This document shows positions 22,565 through 29,706 of a stretch of 36,198 nt of DNA, in pieces (the stretch's first letter is position 1; every line of letters begins with the position of its first letter). Source of the stretch: a virus. The notes under the pieces were generated by a model. That model was not told the origin of the DNA. It saw nothing but the letters and a program-made list of their open reading frames with translations, and did no database searches. The stretch covers positions 1 to 36,198 of IMG/VR virus record IMGVR_UViG_3300020202_000170, one strand, 5' to 3'. Position numbers and translations under genes: made by a program.

Positions 22565-23497
22565 TTACGTCGCCGCTGCAGCCGGCGCGAGAACCGCCGA
22601 CTTCTTCGCCTCGTCGATCGAGTAGTTCTCTCCGCACACGACGAGCGCCCCAGCGCCGAACGTGATGCCCTGGGCAGACGCCGTGCCGTCGTTCTTGGTG
22701 CCGAGGTAGTTCCGCACCACGATGCCGTCGCAGGCGACGTTGTCGAACACGATGCACGCCGTGGACGACGTGTGCGTGTTGTAGATGATGTTGTCGCGGA
22801 TGACCATCTCGAGCGCCGCCACGGTGACGTGGATGAGCCCGTTGGCAGCCGTAGCCGACGCCACCATTTCGTTGTCGAAGATGCGGAGTCGTGACGGCAC
22901 CGTCCCGCCGACCACCTTGATCCCGTCGGTCACGTTGTGCGTGGCCGTGCCGTAGACCCAGTTGCGGGAGATGGTGCAGTCGGTCGCCGCCGAACCCACC
23001 TCGATCGCGATAGTGGCCTTGTTGCTCGCCCCGCTCGCGACCTGGATGTGGTTGTCGTCCAGCGTGACGCCAGCGCCGGTGATGTCGATGGCCTTCGTGA
23101 CGCCGTTGGCGCCCTCGAGACGGAGCCGAAGCCCCGCCACGATGGTGTTGGCGTTGTTGAGCGCCCACTGGCTGCCGGCCGCCGTCCAACGGAACGTCGG
23201 GCGGTTCGTGCCGTGGCCGATGCCGATGATGGCCACCCCGTCGTCCAGGTTGTCCAGCATCGTCGCGTCCGCGACGCTCTCCGAGTGGCCCGGCAGGCAG
23301 ACGACCGCGTCACCTGGCCCTAGGTCCGCGTCGGCCAGAGCCGCTGCCAGCGTTGCGTACGGCGTGTCGAACTCGCCATAGCCCGCCAGCGTGCCAGAGG
23401 CATTGCCGACGAACTTGACGTCGCCGATGACGCCGTACTTCGCAAGCGCCTGCTCGACGATAGGCCGGAGCCCGATGTAGTTCGTGGTGGTTCCCAT
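22565..23497 (-). CDS. beta-helix virion protein 1
   Basis: A 310-residue protein starting at ATG 23497. It has a short N-terminal helical segment, then YATLAAALADADLGPGDAVVCLPGHSE, then many short strand repeats (GVTLDDNHIQV, CTISRNWVYG, MVIRDNIIYN) in right-handed beta-helix style. It follows the capsid gene by 12 bases. Proteins like this next to capsid genes are often annotated only as beta-helix proteins. A decoration or host-surface role is inferred. Confidence 0.72.
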   Translation of the reverse strand: MGTTTNYIGLRPIVEQALAKYGVIGDVKFVGNASGTLAGYGEFDTPYATLAAALADADLGPGDAVVCLPGHSESVADATMLDNLDDGVAIIGIGHGTNRPTFRWTAAGSQWALNNANTIVAGLRLRLEGANGVTKAIDITGAGVTLDDNHIQVASGASNKATIAIEVGSAATDCTISRNWVYGTATHNVTDGIKVVGGTVPSRLRIFDNEMVASATAANGLIHVTVAALEMVIRDNIIYNTHTSSTACIVFDNVACDGIVVRNYLGTKNDGTASAQGITFGAGALVVCGENYSIDEAKKSAVLAPAAAAT

Positions 23498-23509
23498 GGT
23501 CGCCCCCGG

Positions 23510-24415
23510 CTAGGCGTTGACGCCGATGAGCCCGCGCGGATCGAAGCAATCCATCGCGAACATCTCGTAGCCGTCGTAGACCTTGTTGCGCTGGCTCTCG
23601 ACCGAGTACTCCTTGAACTCGGGCCGAGCGGTCCAGATGCAGTGCAGGCCGTGCTTGTGGTTCGTCACCACGAACCAGTTGGTGACCGACGCGAAGAACG
23701 GGTTGCCCTGTACCCGCACCTTGCCCTTGAGGGTGTTGTAGGTGTGATTGGCCGTGTCGTTCTGCAGCGGCGACATCGTGATCCGCTCGGCCGTCTCGAT
23801 CTTGTCCGAGTGGACCAGCAGGATTTCCGGCTGGACGCCCATCGGGTAGCCGTTGCCACCGGGCATCGTCCGGCAGAGCTGCATGATCTGCTCGAGCGAG
23901 CTGTGAGACAGCGCCGCATCCGCGCTCGGGCGGTTCGCAAACGTACCGCCCTTGGCCAGCTTGTGAGCCGTCGAGCAGAGCGCCACGCCGTCCGTGGTCG
24001 CCACCGCCGCGTTCGCGTCGAACGCATCGGCGAAGACCTGGGCCGCCTTGATCTCCTGGGCCAGTCGCAGCGCTTCCGCGATGCTCTCCGACCCCATGAT
24101 GGCCTCCCGGTACTTGTTGAACCGGATGGCCTCCTCGGAGACCGGCATCATGACGGCGTAAGCGGTCTGGTAAATCCGCTTGCCGTACCCCTGCTGGATG
24201 ACGTCGACCGCCATTTGGGCGCCCTGCTTCTTCTCGGGCGCCGGTCCCAGCCCCGCATACTCCTGGATGTCCTCGAACAGGTCCTTGGAGTTGATCTCCT
24301 TGAACCCGCAGTCCTTCCAGATGGGCTTTTTCGCGGTCTCGTTGCGGAACGCGACGAGCAGCGTCTCCTTGAGAGCCGCGTTGATGTTGCCTGTGAGAAC
24401 GACCGTGTTAGCCAT
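23510..24415 (-). CDS. major capsid protein (HK97-fold type)
   Basis: A 301-residue protein starting at ATG 24415 with GAGGAG upstream. It has the features of small capsid proteins of the HK97 fold. The N-terminal part resembles a spine helix (YREAIMGSESIAEALRLAQEIKAAQVFADAF), middle residues resemble an A-domain (GGNGYPMGVQPEILLVHSD), and the C-terminal half is beta-rich (GNPFFASVTNWFVVTNHKHGLHCIWTARPEF). It lies downstream of scaffold and portal in the correct order. It is shorter than the P22 coat protein (about 430) and lacks space for its insertion domain. Confidence 0.82.
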   Translation of the reverse strand: MANTVVLTGNINAALKETLLVAFRNETAKKPIWKDCGFKEINSKDLFEDIQEYAGLGPAPEKKQGAQMAVDVIQQGYGKRIYQTAYAVMMPVSEEAIRFNKYREAIMGSESIAEALRLAQEIKAAQVFADAFDANAAVATTDGVALCSTAHKLAKGGTFANRPSADAALSHSSLEQIMQLCRTMPGGNGYPMGVQPEILLVHSDKIETAERITMSPLQNDTANHTYNTLKGKVRVQGNPFFASVTNWFVVTNHKHGLHCIWTARPEFKEYSVESQRNKVYDGYEMFAMDCFDPRGLIGVNA

Positions 24416-24427
24416 GGTTCAGCTCCT

Positions 24428-25039
24428 CTAGACGCCAGTGGTGGAGAAGGTGCCAGGCCACGCATCCGTCTCGTTGGCGACAACGAGGTACTTGGCCCGA
24501 GTGACCGTCACGTTGTTCGGCGTCGCGTCCGAGATGCCGATGATTCGCCAGCCGGCCGCGCCCGTACCGTGGGTCGAGATGTCGAGCACCGCAGCGCTGC
24601 GGCCGCTCACCGTGTCACCGGTGCCGGTCGCATGGTCGCAGTTCTCCCAGATGAGCTCGCGCGCCGCCGCAACCGTCGTGATGGACGTGCCCTCGTCGGC
24701 GTCGACCTCGAAGATGGTGTAGGGCGTGGCGGCGATGCAGTGGGCCTGCGACCGCAGGTAGTCCTGCGTGTAGGTCGTAGACGCCGGGATGTGATTGCTC
24801 TCCTCGAGCTTCCCGCTCTTGTTGTACTGGCAGCGCGCAACGACACCCCAGATCGCCTGGCCAGCAGCCGCGACGTCTACCGAGCCATCGCTGACGCAGT
24901 TGACCGGGTCGCCGCAAAACACCGCCGTGCCATATGCACTCGCAACCTGGCGCTCGAGCAGTCGAGGGACGATGTTCTCGCCGAACACGCTCCCCCAGTA
25001 ACGGAAGCCGCCGATTGTCTTGTTCGTGAATCCAGCCAT
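24428..25039 (-). CDS. head protein next to the capsid gene
   Basis: A 203-residue protein starting at ATG 25039 with GGAGGAG upstream. It is a Gly/Ala/Thr-rich, beta-rich protein (CVSDGSVDVAAAGQAIWGVVARC, TIFEVDADEGTSITT, AKYLVVANETDAWPG) like many phage head-decoration or fibre-type proteins encoded beside the capsid. Twelve bases separate it from the capsid gene. I cannot name the family. Decoration is inferred. Confidence 0.68.
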   Translation of the reverse strand: MAGFTNKTIGGFRYWGSVFGENIVPRLLERQVASAYGTAVFCGDPVNCVSDGSVDVAAAGQAIWGVVARCQYNKSGKLEESNHIPASTTYTQDYLRSQAHCIAATPYTIFEVDADEGTSITTVAAARELIWENCDHATGTGDTVSGRSAAVLDISTHGTGAAGWRIIGISDATPNNVTVTRAKYLVVANETDAWPGTFSTTGV

Positions 25040-25042
25040 TGG

Positions 25043-25513
25043 CTACGCTCCTCCCATTGGAACAACGACGTTCTTGAGGTAGCCGCCAGTGCTCTCCGCG
25101 CGGGCCTTCATCCCCGCCAAGGCAGCGTTGAAGGGAGCGCGCTTGCGGGATTCAACCGCCGCGCGCCGAGTCTTCAGAATCTTGCAGAGCCGAAGCTCCT
25201 TGAACGTGATCTGATCGCCAACCTTGAAGTCCTCGGGCTGCACCCAGTGGGGACGCGCGCAGGTCGGCTCGCCTTTCCCGTTGACCTGCCAAGTCTCCGC
25301 GACCCAGCCGTCAATGCGGTACTCCGGCCAGACGTCTGCCGTCAGCCAGCAATAGTCAAACCTCGCGTCCTGGCCCTTTAGGTCCAGGATTCGGTAAACG
25401 CCGTCGACGGGAGCATCAACGGGGTCGTTGCGCCGCTGCTTCTTAGGCGGGCGCCCCCGGCGCTTCCTTGGCTCGCTCCCGCTCTCCTCGGGTCCGGTCT
25501 CGACAGGCTCCAT
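25043..25513 (-). CDS. AT-hook-like basic protein in the head cluster
   Basis: A 156-residue protein starting at ATG 25513, with GAGGGA about 10 bases upstream. Near the N-terminus, after an acidic stretch, is a basic RKRRGRPPKKQRR segment carrying the RGRP core of an AT-hook. The rest (VDGVYRILDLKGQDARFDYCWLTADVW; VGDQITFKELRLCK) is a small beta-rich domain, possibly OB- or SH3-like, with a helix at the end. It may bind DNA or a capsid component. Placement between scaffold and head protein is unusual. Confidence 0.65.
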   Translation of the reverse strand: MEPVETGPEESGSEPRKRRGRPPKKQRRNDPVDAPVDGVYRILDLKGQDARFDYCWLTADVWPEYRIDGWVAETWQVNGKGEPTCARPHWVQPEDFKVGDQITFKELRLCKILKTRRAAVESRKRAPFNAALAGMKARAESTGGYLKNVVVPMGGA

Positions 25514-25641
25514 TCGCAGTATCCCTCAGCGCCGCGATGACCGCTTGCCGTACGGGTCAGCGGCCTGTGACCCAGGCGTATCGGTCTTCTGCTGTGCGCC
25601 GGTACTGCTGCCTGCCCGGACTTGATCGCAGGAGCGAAGCT

Positions 25642-25660
25642 ACTCCCCAGCGTGGGGAGT
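25642..25660. repeat. hairpin between scaffold and head genes
   Basis: ACTCCCCA (25642-25649), a GCG loop, and TGGGGAGT (25653-25660) form a perfect 8-bp stem with a 3-base loop. Leftward transcripts carry it between scaffold and the next head gene but without a following U-run. On the plus strand TTATTT follows. It could be an RNA processing site, an attenuator or a terminator that is not typical. Confidence 0.7.
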
Positions 25661-25680
25661 TATTTGGAAATAGTCAATGG

Positions 25681-26553
25681 CTATTTGCCCATCTTGCTCC
25701 CGATTTCCTTCCACCATTTGGCGTGCGCCTGCTCGGGTGGGAGGTTGGAGAAGAGATTTTCCGCCAATGCCTGCATTGCTGGCGTCAACTGCGGCGTCGA
25801 CAGCGAATTACCAGCACCAGAATCCTTTCCGCTTGTTCCGGCAATGCGCTGCTGCTGGATTTCCCGGTCCGGGTTGTCCTTGCCGCCGCCAAGTCCATGC
25901 TCCTTGGCCACGAGCGCCGCTGCCTCGCGCATGGAGGCGTAGAGCACCTGCTTGTTGGAGAAGTCGCGCCCGTCGCGCTTCTTGAGGCTGCGCAGCTTGC
26001 CGTCCGCAATGGCTGCGTAGTCCGGATCGGACAGCCACGGGAAGTCCACCAGCATCTGCTGTTCGAACGGGTCGCGCTGGCTGCCCTTGAGGGTTTCGAT
26101 CTCCTGCTGCAGGGCTTCGATCCGCTTCTGCTGCGCGCCGGTCGCCCCGACCGCGAGCTCCTCGAGCGCCTCGGCGAAGTCGTCGTAGCCAGCGTCGGGG
26201 TTTGCCTGGAGCCCGGCCAGTACACGCGCGAGCTTCTCGCGGTACGGCTTGCTCTGGGGCTGTTCGCCCGGCTGCTGCCGGTTCGCAAGCACCGTCTGCA
26301 AGAGCCCCATCATCTGCTGATTCATCTGCTGCTGCGCTTCGAGGCGACGGCCGAGGTCGTCCACTGTCTCGCGCAGCCCGCGGCCACGCGCCTCGGAGCT
26401 CGATGGACGCGACTGGCGCCGCTGGTCTCCCTGCGCCTGCTGCTGCTCCTGCGGCTCTTCGCGTGCCTGCCCGTCATGGGGCGCGTCGTCCGTGACGGGC
26501 GCCTGTCCTTCGGTCGTCTCGGCCTGCTGCTGCGTCTCGGTCTGCGTTTCCAT
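25681..26553 (-). CDS. scaffolding protein
   Basis: A 290-residue protein starting at ATG 26553 with GGAGAG upstream. The N-terminal about 70 residues are Gln/Glu-rich, acidic and probably disordered. Then come coiled-coil helices (RETVDDLGRRLEAQQQMNQQMMGLL; QQKRIEALQQEIETLKG) and a helical C-terminus ending in AKWWKEIGSKMGK, basic for coat binding. Length is close to the P22 scaffold (about 303) and it precedes the capsid genes. Role: assembly of the procapsid, then exit. Confidence 0.78.
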   Translation of the reverse strand: METQTETQQQAETTEGQAPVTDDAPHDGQAREEPQEQQQAQGDQRRQSRPSSSEARGRGLRETVDDLGRRLEAQQQMNQQMMGLLQTVLANRQQPGEQPQSKPYREKLARVLAGLQANPDAGYDDFAEALEELAVGATGAQQKRIEALQQEIETLKGSQRDPFEQQMLVDFPWLSDPDYAAIADGKLRSLKKRDGRDFSNKQVLYASMREAAALVAKEHGLGGGKDNPDREIQQQRIAGTSGKDSGAGNSLSTPQLTPAMQALAENLFSNLPPEQAHAKWWKEIGSKMGK

Positions 26554-26561
26554 GGTCTCTC

Positions 26562-27077
26562 CTAGTAGACGGGAATGAACACGTACTGGCCCGGGTCGTC
26601 GATGTTGTCGCGCACGTAGATGCGCCGGAGTTTGCCCGCGCGAATGCGCTCCTTGAGGTCCTCGCCGCCGAATAGGCCGTTGTTGGTCAACTGCAACACC
26701 TTTTTCGGCGCGTCCGCCTTCTCGTCCATGGCGTACTCCTTCTCTTCTCCCTCGAAGGAGCCCCAGTAGACGATGTCGCCGACAAAGATACCCTGCGACC
26801 GCAACTCCTCACGAGCCGCCAGGCCAGCTGCGAGCAGAAGGCCGTGATTCTCGGGCCACACTTCCTCCTGGGCGATGTCCGGGATGTGAAGGCCGCTCGC
26901 CGTCATGGTCCGCTTGGCCTTTGGCCGGAAGCGGTAGACGGCGATCCGGTTGAACACCGGCTCATACGGCGGCTCGGGCGCGTCGTGCTCCTTCACCCGC
27001 TCTGCTAGGCGCTTTTCCGCCTCGCTCTCAAGCGCGCGCCACGCCGCCTCTTCCTTGGCGAGGTCACGGATGATCAC
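26562..27077 (-). CDS. GroES-like phage co-chaperonin
   Basis: A 171-residue protein. I start at GTG 27077, which overlaps the previous stop in GTGA and has AAGGGC upstream. An N-terminal helix (residues 5-31) is followed by the GroES-like chain: PVFNRIAVYRF (40-50), a basic stretch, then GLHIPDIAQEE (62-72) where GroES has GGIVIPD-like, HGLLLAAG (78-85) and VGDIVYWGSFEGEEKEY (99-115). This order and spacing fit co-chaperonin 10. A C-terminal addition follows to 171. Phages such as T4 (gp31) encode such a cap for host GroEL to fold the capsid protein. The location between portal and scaffold fits. Homology is by motif only. Confidence 0.78.
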   Translation of the reverse strand: MIIRDLAKEEAAWRALESEAEKRLAERVKEHDAPEPPYEPVFNRIAVYRFRPKAKRTMTASGLHIPDIAQEEVWPENHGLLLAAGLAAREELRSQGIFVGDIVYWGSFEGEEKEYAMDEKADAPKKVLQLTNNGLFGGEDLKERIRAGKLRRIYVRDNIDDPGQYVFIPVY

Positions 27078-27367
27078 TTGCCGTTGCCCTTCAGCGACTC
27101 TTTGATCTCTCGGATTCTGCTTTCCCATTCTTCTTTGCCCTCTCCCTTACGTGGAATCGTGTCGATGAGCCCCAGCATGTCGCGCCACGCGCGGCACGCC
27201 CCAGCCCGCCAGATGCGCTGCTTTTCGTCCGGCGCGAACTCTGAGTAGCGCTGGTTGCCGCCGATCTCAGCCTCGATGAACCTCCGCATCGCCTGCGTGA
27301 CATCGGAGCACCACCAGGCGAGCAGCTTGTCCGCCGGCTGGTTCCAAAACTCGCCGCCGTCGCTCAT
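27074..27367 (-). CDS. small helical hypothetical protein
   Basis: A 97-residue protein starting at ATG 27367. Helical and charged, with Trp residues (WWCSDVTQAMRRFIEAEIGG; WRAGACRAWRDMLGLID) and a basic/acidic C-terminus. It lies between the portal and the GroES-like gene, with overlaps on each side. It might be a small portal or chaperone partner. Unknown. Confidence 0.65.
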   Translation of the reverse strand: MSDGGEFWNQPADKLLAWWCSDVTQAMRRFIEAEIGGNQRYSEFAPDEKQRIWRAGACRAWRDMLGLIDTIPRKGEGKEEWESRIREIKESLKGNGK

Positions 27368-27597
27368 CGGCCGAGCTCCTCGAGCATTTCCGCGATGCTT
27401 CGGATCCCAACTGCCATGCCGCGGTTGTGGACCGTGCTTTCTCGGCTACCTTCCGGCGAGCAGGAGATGAGCGCCGCCTGGTCGCAGGCATTCGCCATCT
27501 CATGAAGGTAGGCCGCCAGGCTCTGGCCCAGCGGGCTCGCCGCTAACAGCTTCTTCTGCTCCAGGTCCAGGTTCTGCCATTTCGCTCGGCGGTCCAT
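27364..27597 (-). CDS. small helical hypothetical protein overlapping the portal
   Basis: A 77-residue protein starting at ATG 27597 with GGAGAG 8 bases upstream. It reads MDRRAKWQNLDLEQKKLLAA and is helical. It overlaps the portal's 3' end by 98 bases in another frame, and this segment shows G/C-ending codons in its frame. A later ATG at 27498, just after the portal stop, would give only 44 residues and has no ribosome-binding site. Unknown function. Confidence 0.58.
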   Translation of the reverse strand: MDRRAKWQNLDLEQKKLLAASPLGQSLAAYLHEMANACDQAALISCSPEGSRESTVHNRGMAVGIRSIAEMLEELGR

Positions 27598-29698
27598 TCG
27601 GGGTCTCTCCTTGTGGCGCTCCCGGCGGGAGCATGGGCGGCGGCGCAATGGGCGCCTTTTCGATGATGGCGGCTGCCTTGTCGGAGCCGATCGAACGCAT
27701 GAGGTCCGCGGTCAGCGTCCGCCACAGCGCGGACATCGCCTCGGGCGGGAGCATCAACGCTTCGGGCGGAATCTGGCTCATCGACTGGATCGCGCGCATG
27801 GCGGCGCGTTCCTTCTGCGGCTGACTGGCCAGGTTCGGGTCAGCCGTGAACGTGACATCGAAGTCCTCGACGTAGTCCAGGCGCCCGACGGTATTGGGCT
27901 CGACCGTCCCCTCTTCCTGAACGTAGAAGTACTCGAGGTCGTCGAGCGTCTGGCTGTTGATGTACGCCAGCGTCTTCACCTCGTTCGACCGGGCCCGGTT
28001 GTACCGCTCGGCCATGGTCGAGAGGTTCTGCATGGCCATGGACGCTCGGATTTCGGTCGTCGTCGCGGTCTCTCGGTCGGACACCTCGCCCGAGAAGATT
28101 TCGGGAGCGCCAAGGCTCTCCGCGTTCTGCTGAAACAACTCCAGGAACTTGAATCCCTGCGGCGGCGGCGCTGGAAACTGGAACTGATGGAACGCCTTGG
28201 ACAGCAACTCGGGCGGGAGCGGCGACTCCACGCCCTCGCCAAGGCGCAACTGGATGTCGCCTCGCTGCAGGGCCGCGTTGCGGCTGTACATGAACGTCGG
28301 TTTGATGTTCAGCGTCGCCAGGCTGATCATTGCCGACGCCCAAGCGTCCGCCGCGACGTTGTCCCCCTCGAGGAGGAAGCCCAGCCCCAGTCCGTAGATG
28401 CCCTCGGGGTTGGGAACGCAGATGTAGTGCGTGTAGCGGTTCCACGCGATCTTACGGACCGGCGCCGGCTCGGGTGGAGGCGTCGGGCGGGGCGGGGGAG
28501 GCGGCAAATCCTCTCCCGACAGGGGCGGGATGAGCACCACGTTGCCGAACTCGTCGACGTCCTCGCGCGGCTGCGACAGATACTCGACTGAAGCGCGCCA
28601 GGCTTGCTCATCCTGCGCGTACATGGCCTCCTGCGACTGGATCTGAGCCTCGCGGAGGTCGTTTTCGCGGTTGTAGCGGGCGCGATCGTCGGGATCGTCG
28701 CGCTCCCGAAGCGAAAGCCGCAAAAGCGTCTCCGTTTGCAGGTCGACCACCGCCGTGACCGGCCGGCGGCGCGGCTGACCGGGCAGTTTCAGCAAGAAAT
28801 CCTGCTCGAGCAGCTCGCGCGGGGCGTCCGGGTCGTCTTCCTGCGGCTTGACCCCCTGAAACGACGTCACCAGGGCCGTCACCGGCTTGCCGGAGTGGCC
28901 GTTATCGGCCGTTCCGCCTCCCGCGGCCTTGCCCCAGTCGTTTCCGACGCGCGCCCGACCGTCCTCGCCAACGTCCTGGTACAGGTTCGTGACGTTGGCG
29001 TAGTAACCGTCGGCTTCGAGTTCCTCAAGTTCGGGCCGGTACTTGTACAGACGGCGAGTGATGCGCGGAACGTCGGCCAGATCGGGCCTGTCCGACTGGA
29101 ACTTGTACGGCAGGATGATGTCGTCGGTGCGGCAGAACTCGAAACACGGCCGCTTGCCGAGCGGATCGTAGTACCAGACCGAAAACGCCGAGCCGTAGAG
29201 CAGCGTTTGCATCAACCCGCGGTCGTGGGCGGGTATGTACTCGGGAATCTTGCGCCGAACCTGGAAGTTGATGTGCCGGGAGAGGCGCTTGGTGCGCATC
29301 TCGTCGTTCGGCTCGGTCGGAAGGGCGCCGTAGATGTCACCCGTCGACGGGAAAAGCTGGCTATACAGCTTGGCGTGAAACAGCAGCGTCGATCGCGCGA
29401 TGAGCGGCAGGTGAATCTGGGCTAGATTCTCGTGGCCGGCGGGCTTCTCGCCCATCAGTCCAACGAACATCTTGAGCCACGACGCGCGCCGCTCCCGAAA
29501 CTCCTTGCTACCGTCCCAATCCAACTTGGCCGTGAAGACGACCTGGCGGGCGACCTTCTTCGCCTCTTCGGGCGGAAGGCTCGCTGCGATGTTCGCCGCG
29601 TTTTCGTAGTCCGGCGGGGGCGGCTGCGCAGACTGCTCGTCAGTCATGGCCGCGCCTGGCGGGGTGGTCGGATCGATCTGGGAGAGTTCTTCGGCCAT
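27500..29698 (-). CDS. portal protein
   Basis: A 732-residue protein starting at ATG 29698 with AGGAG upstream. Features of P22-like portals include YGSAFSVWYYDPLGKR (about residue 165), a charged wing region, a C-terminal helical barrel region (DVTFTADPNLASQPQKERAAMRAIQ), and then a Pro/Gly-rich tail. Length is close to the P22 portal (about 725). It forms the dodecameric ring through which DNA is packaged by terminase. Its place after terminase supports this. The middle holds a long Pro-rich PPPPPRPTPPPEP insert. Confidence 0.85.
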   Translation of the reverse strand: MAEELSQIDPTTPPGAAMTDEQSAQPPPPDYENAANIAASLPPEEAKKVARQVVFTAKLDWDGSKEFRERRASWLKMFVGLMGEKPAGHENLAQIHLPLIARSTLLFHAKLYSQLFPSTGDIYGALPTEPNDEMRTKRLSRHINFQVRRKIPEYIPAHDRGLMQTLLYGSAFSVWYYDPLGKRPCFEFCRTDDIILPYKFQSDRPDLADVPRITRRLYKYRPELEELEADGYYANVTNLYQDVGEDGRARVGNDWGKAAGGGTADNGHSGKPVTALVTSFQGVKPQEDDPDAPRELLEQDFLLKLPGQPRRRPVTAVVDLQTETLLRLSLRERDDPDDRARYNRENDLREAQIQSQEAMYAQDEQAWRASVEYLSQPREDVDEFGNVVLIPPLSGEDLPPPPPRPTPPPEPAPVRKIAWNRYTHYICVPNPEGIYGLGLGFLLEGDNVAADAWASAMISLATLNIKPTFMYSRNAALQRGDIQLRLGEGVESPLPPELLSKAFHQFQFPAPPPQGFKFLELFQQNAESLGAPEIFSGEVSDRETATTTEIRASMAMQNLSTMAERYNRARSNEVKTLAYINSQTLDDLEYFYVQEEGTVEPNTVGRLDYVEDFDVTFTADPNLASQPQKERAAMRAIQSMSQIPPEALMLPPEAMSALWRTLTADLMRSIGSDKAAAIIEKAPIAPPPMLPPGAPQGETPNGPPSEMAEPGPGAEEAVSGEPAGPEPGGLPS

Positions 29699-29706
29699 TT
29701 GGGCTC

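Noticed and set aside
23642-25381. A 579-residue plus-strand frame across capsid and head genes
   Set aside because: It is antisense to well-supported structural genes, has Arg/His/Asp-rich composition and no RBS.
25642-25660. The hairpin as a standard rho-independent terminator of the leftward operon
   Set aside because: No U-run follows it in the leftward direction, and the head genes downstream need to be expressed.
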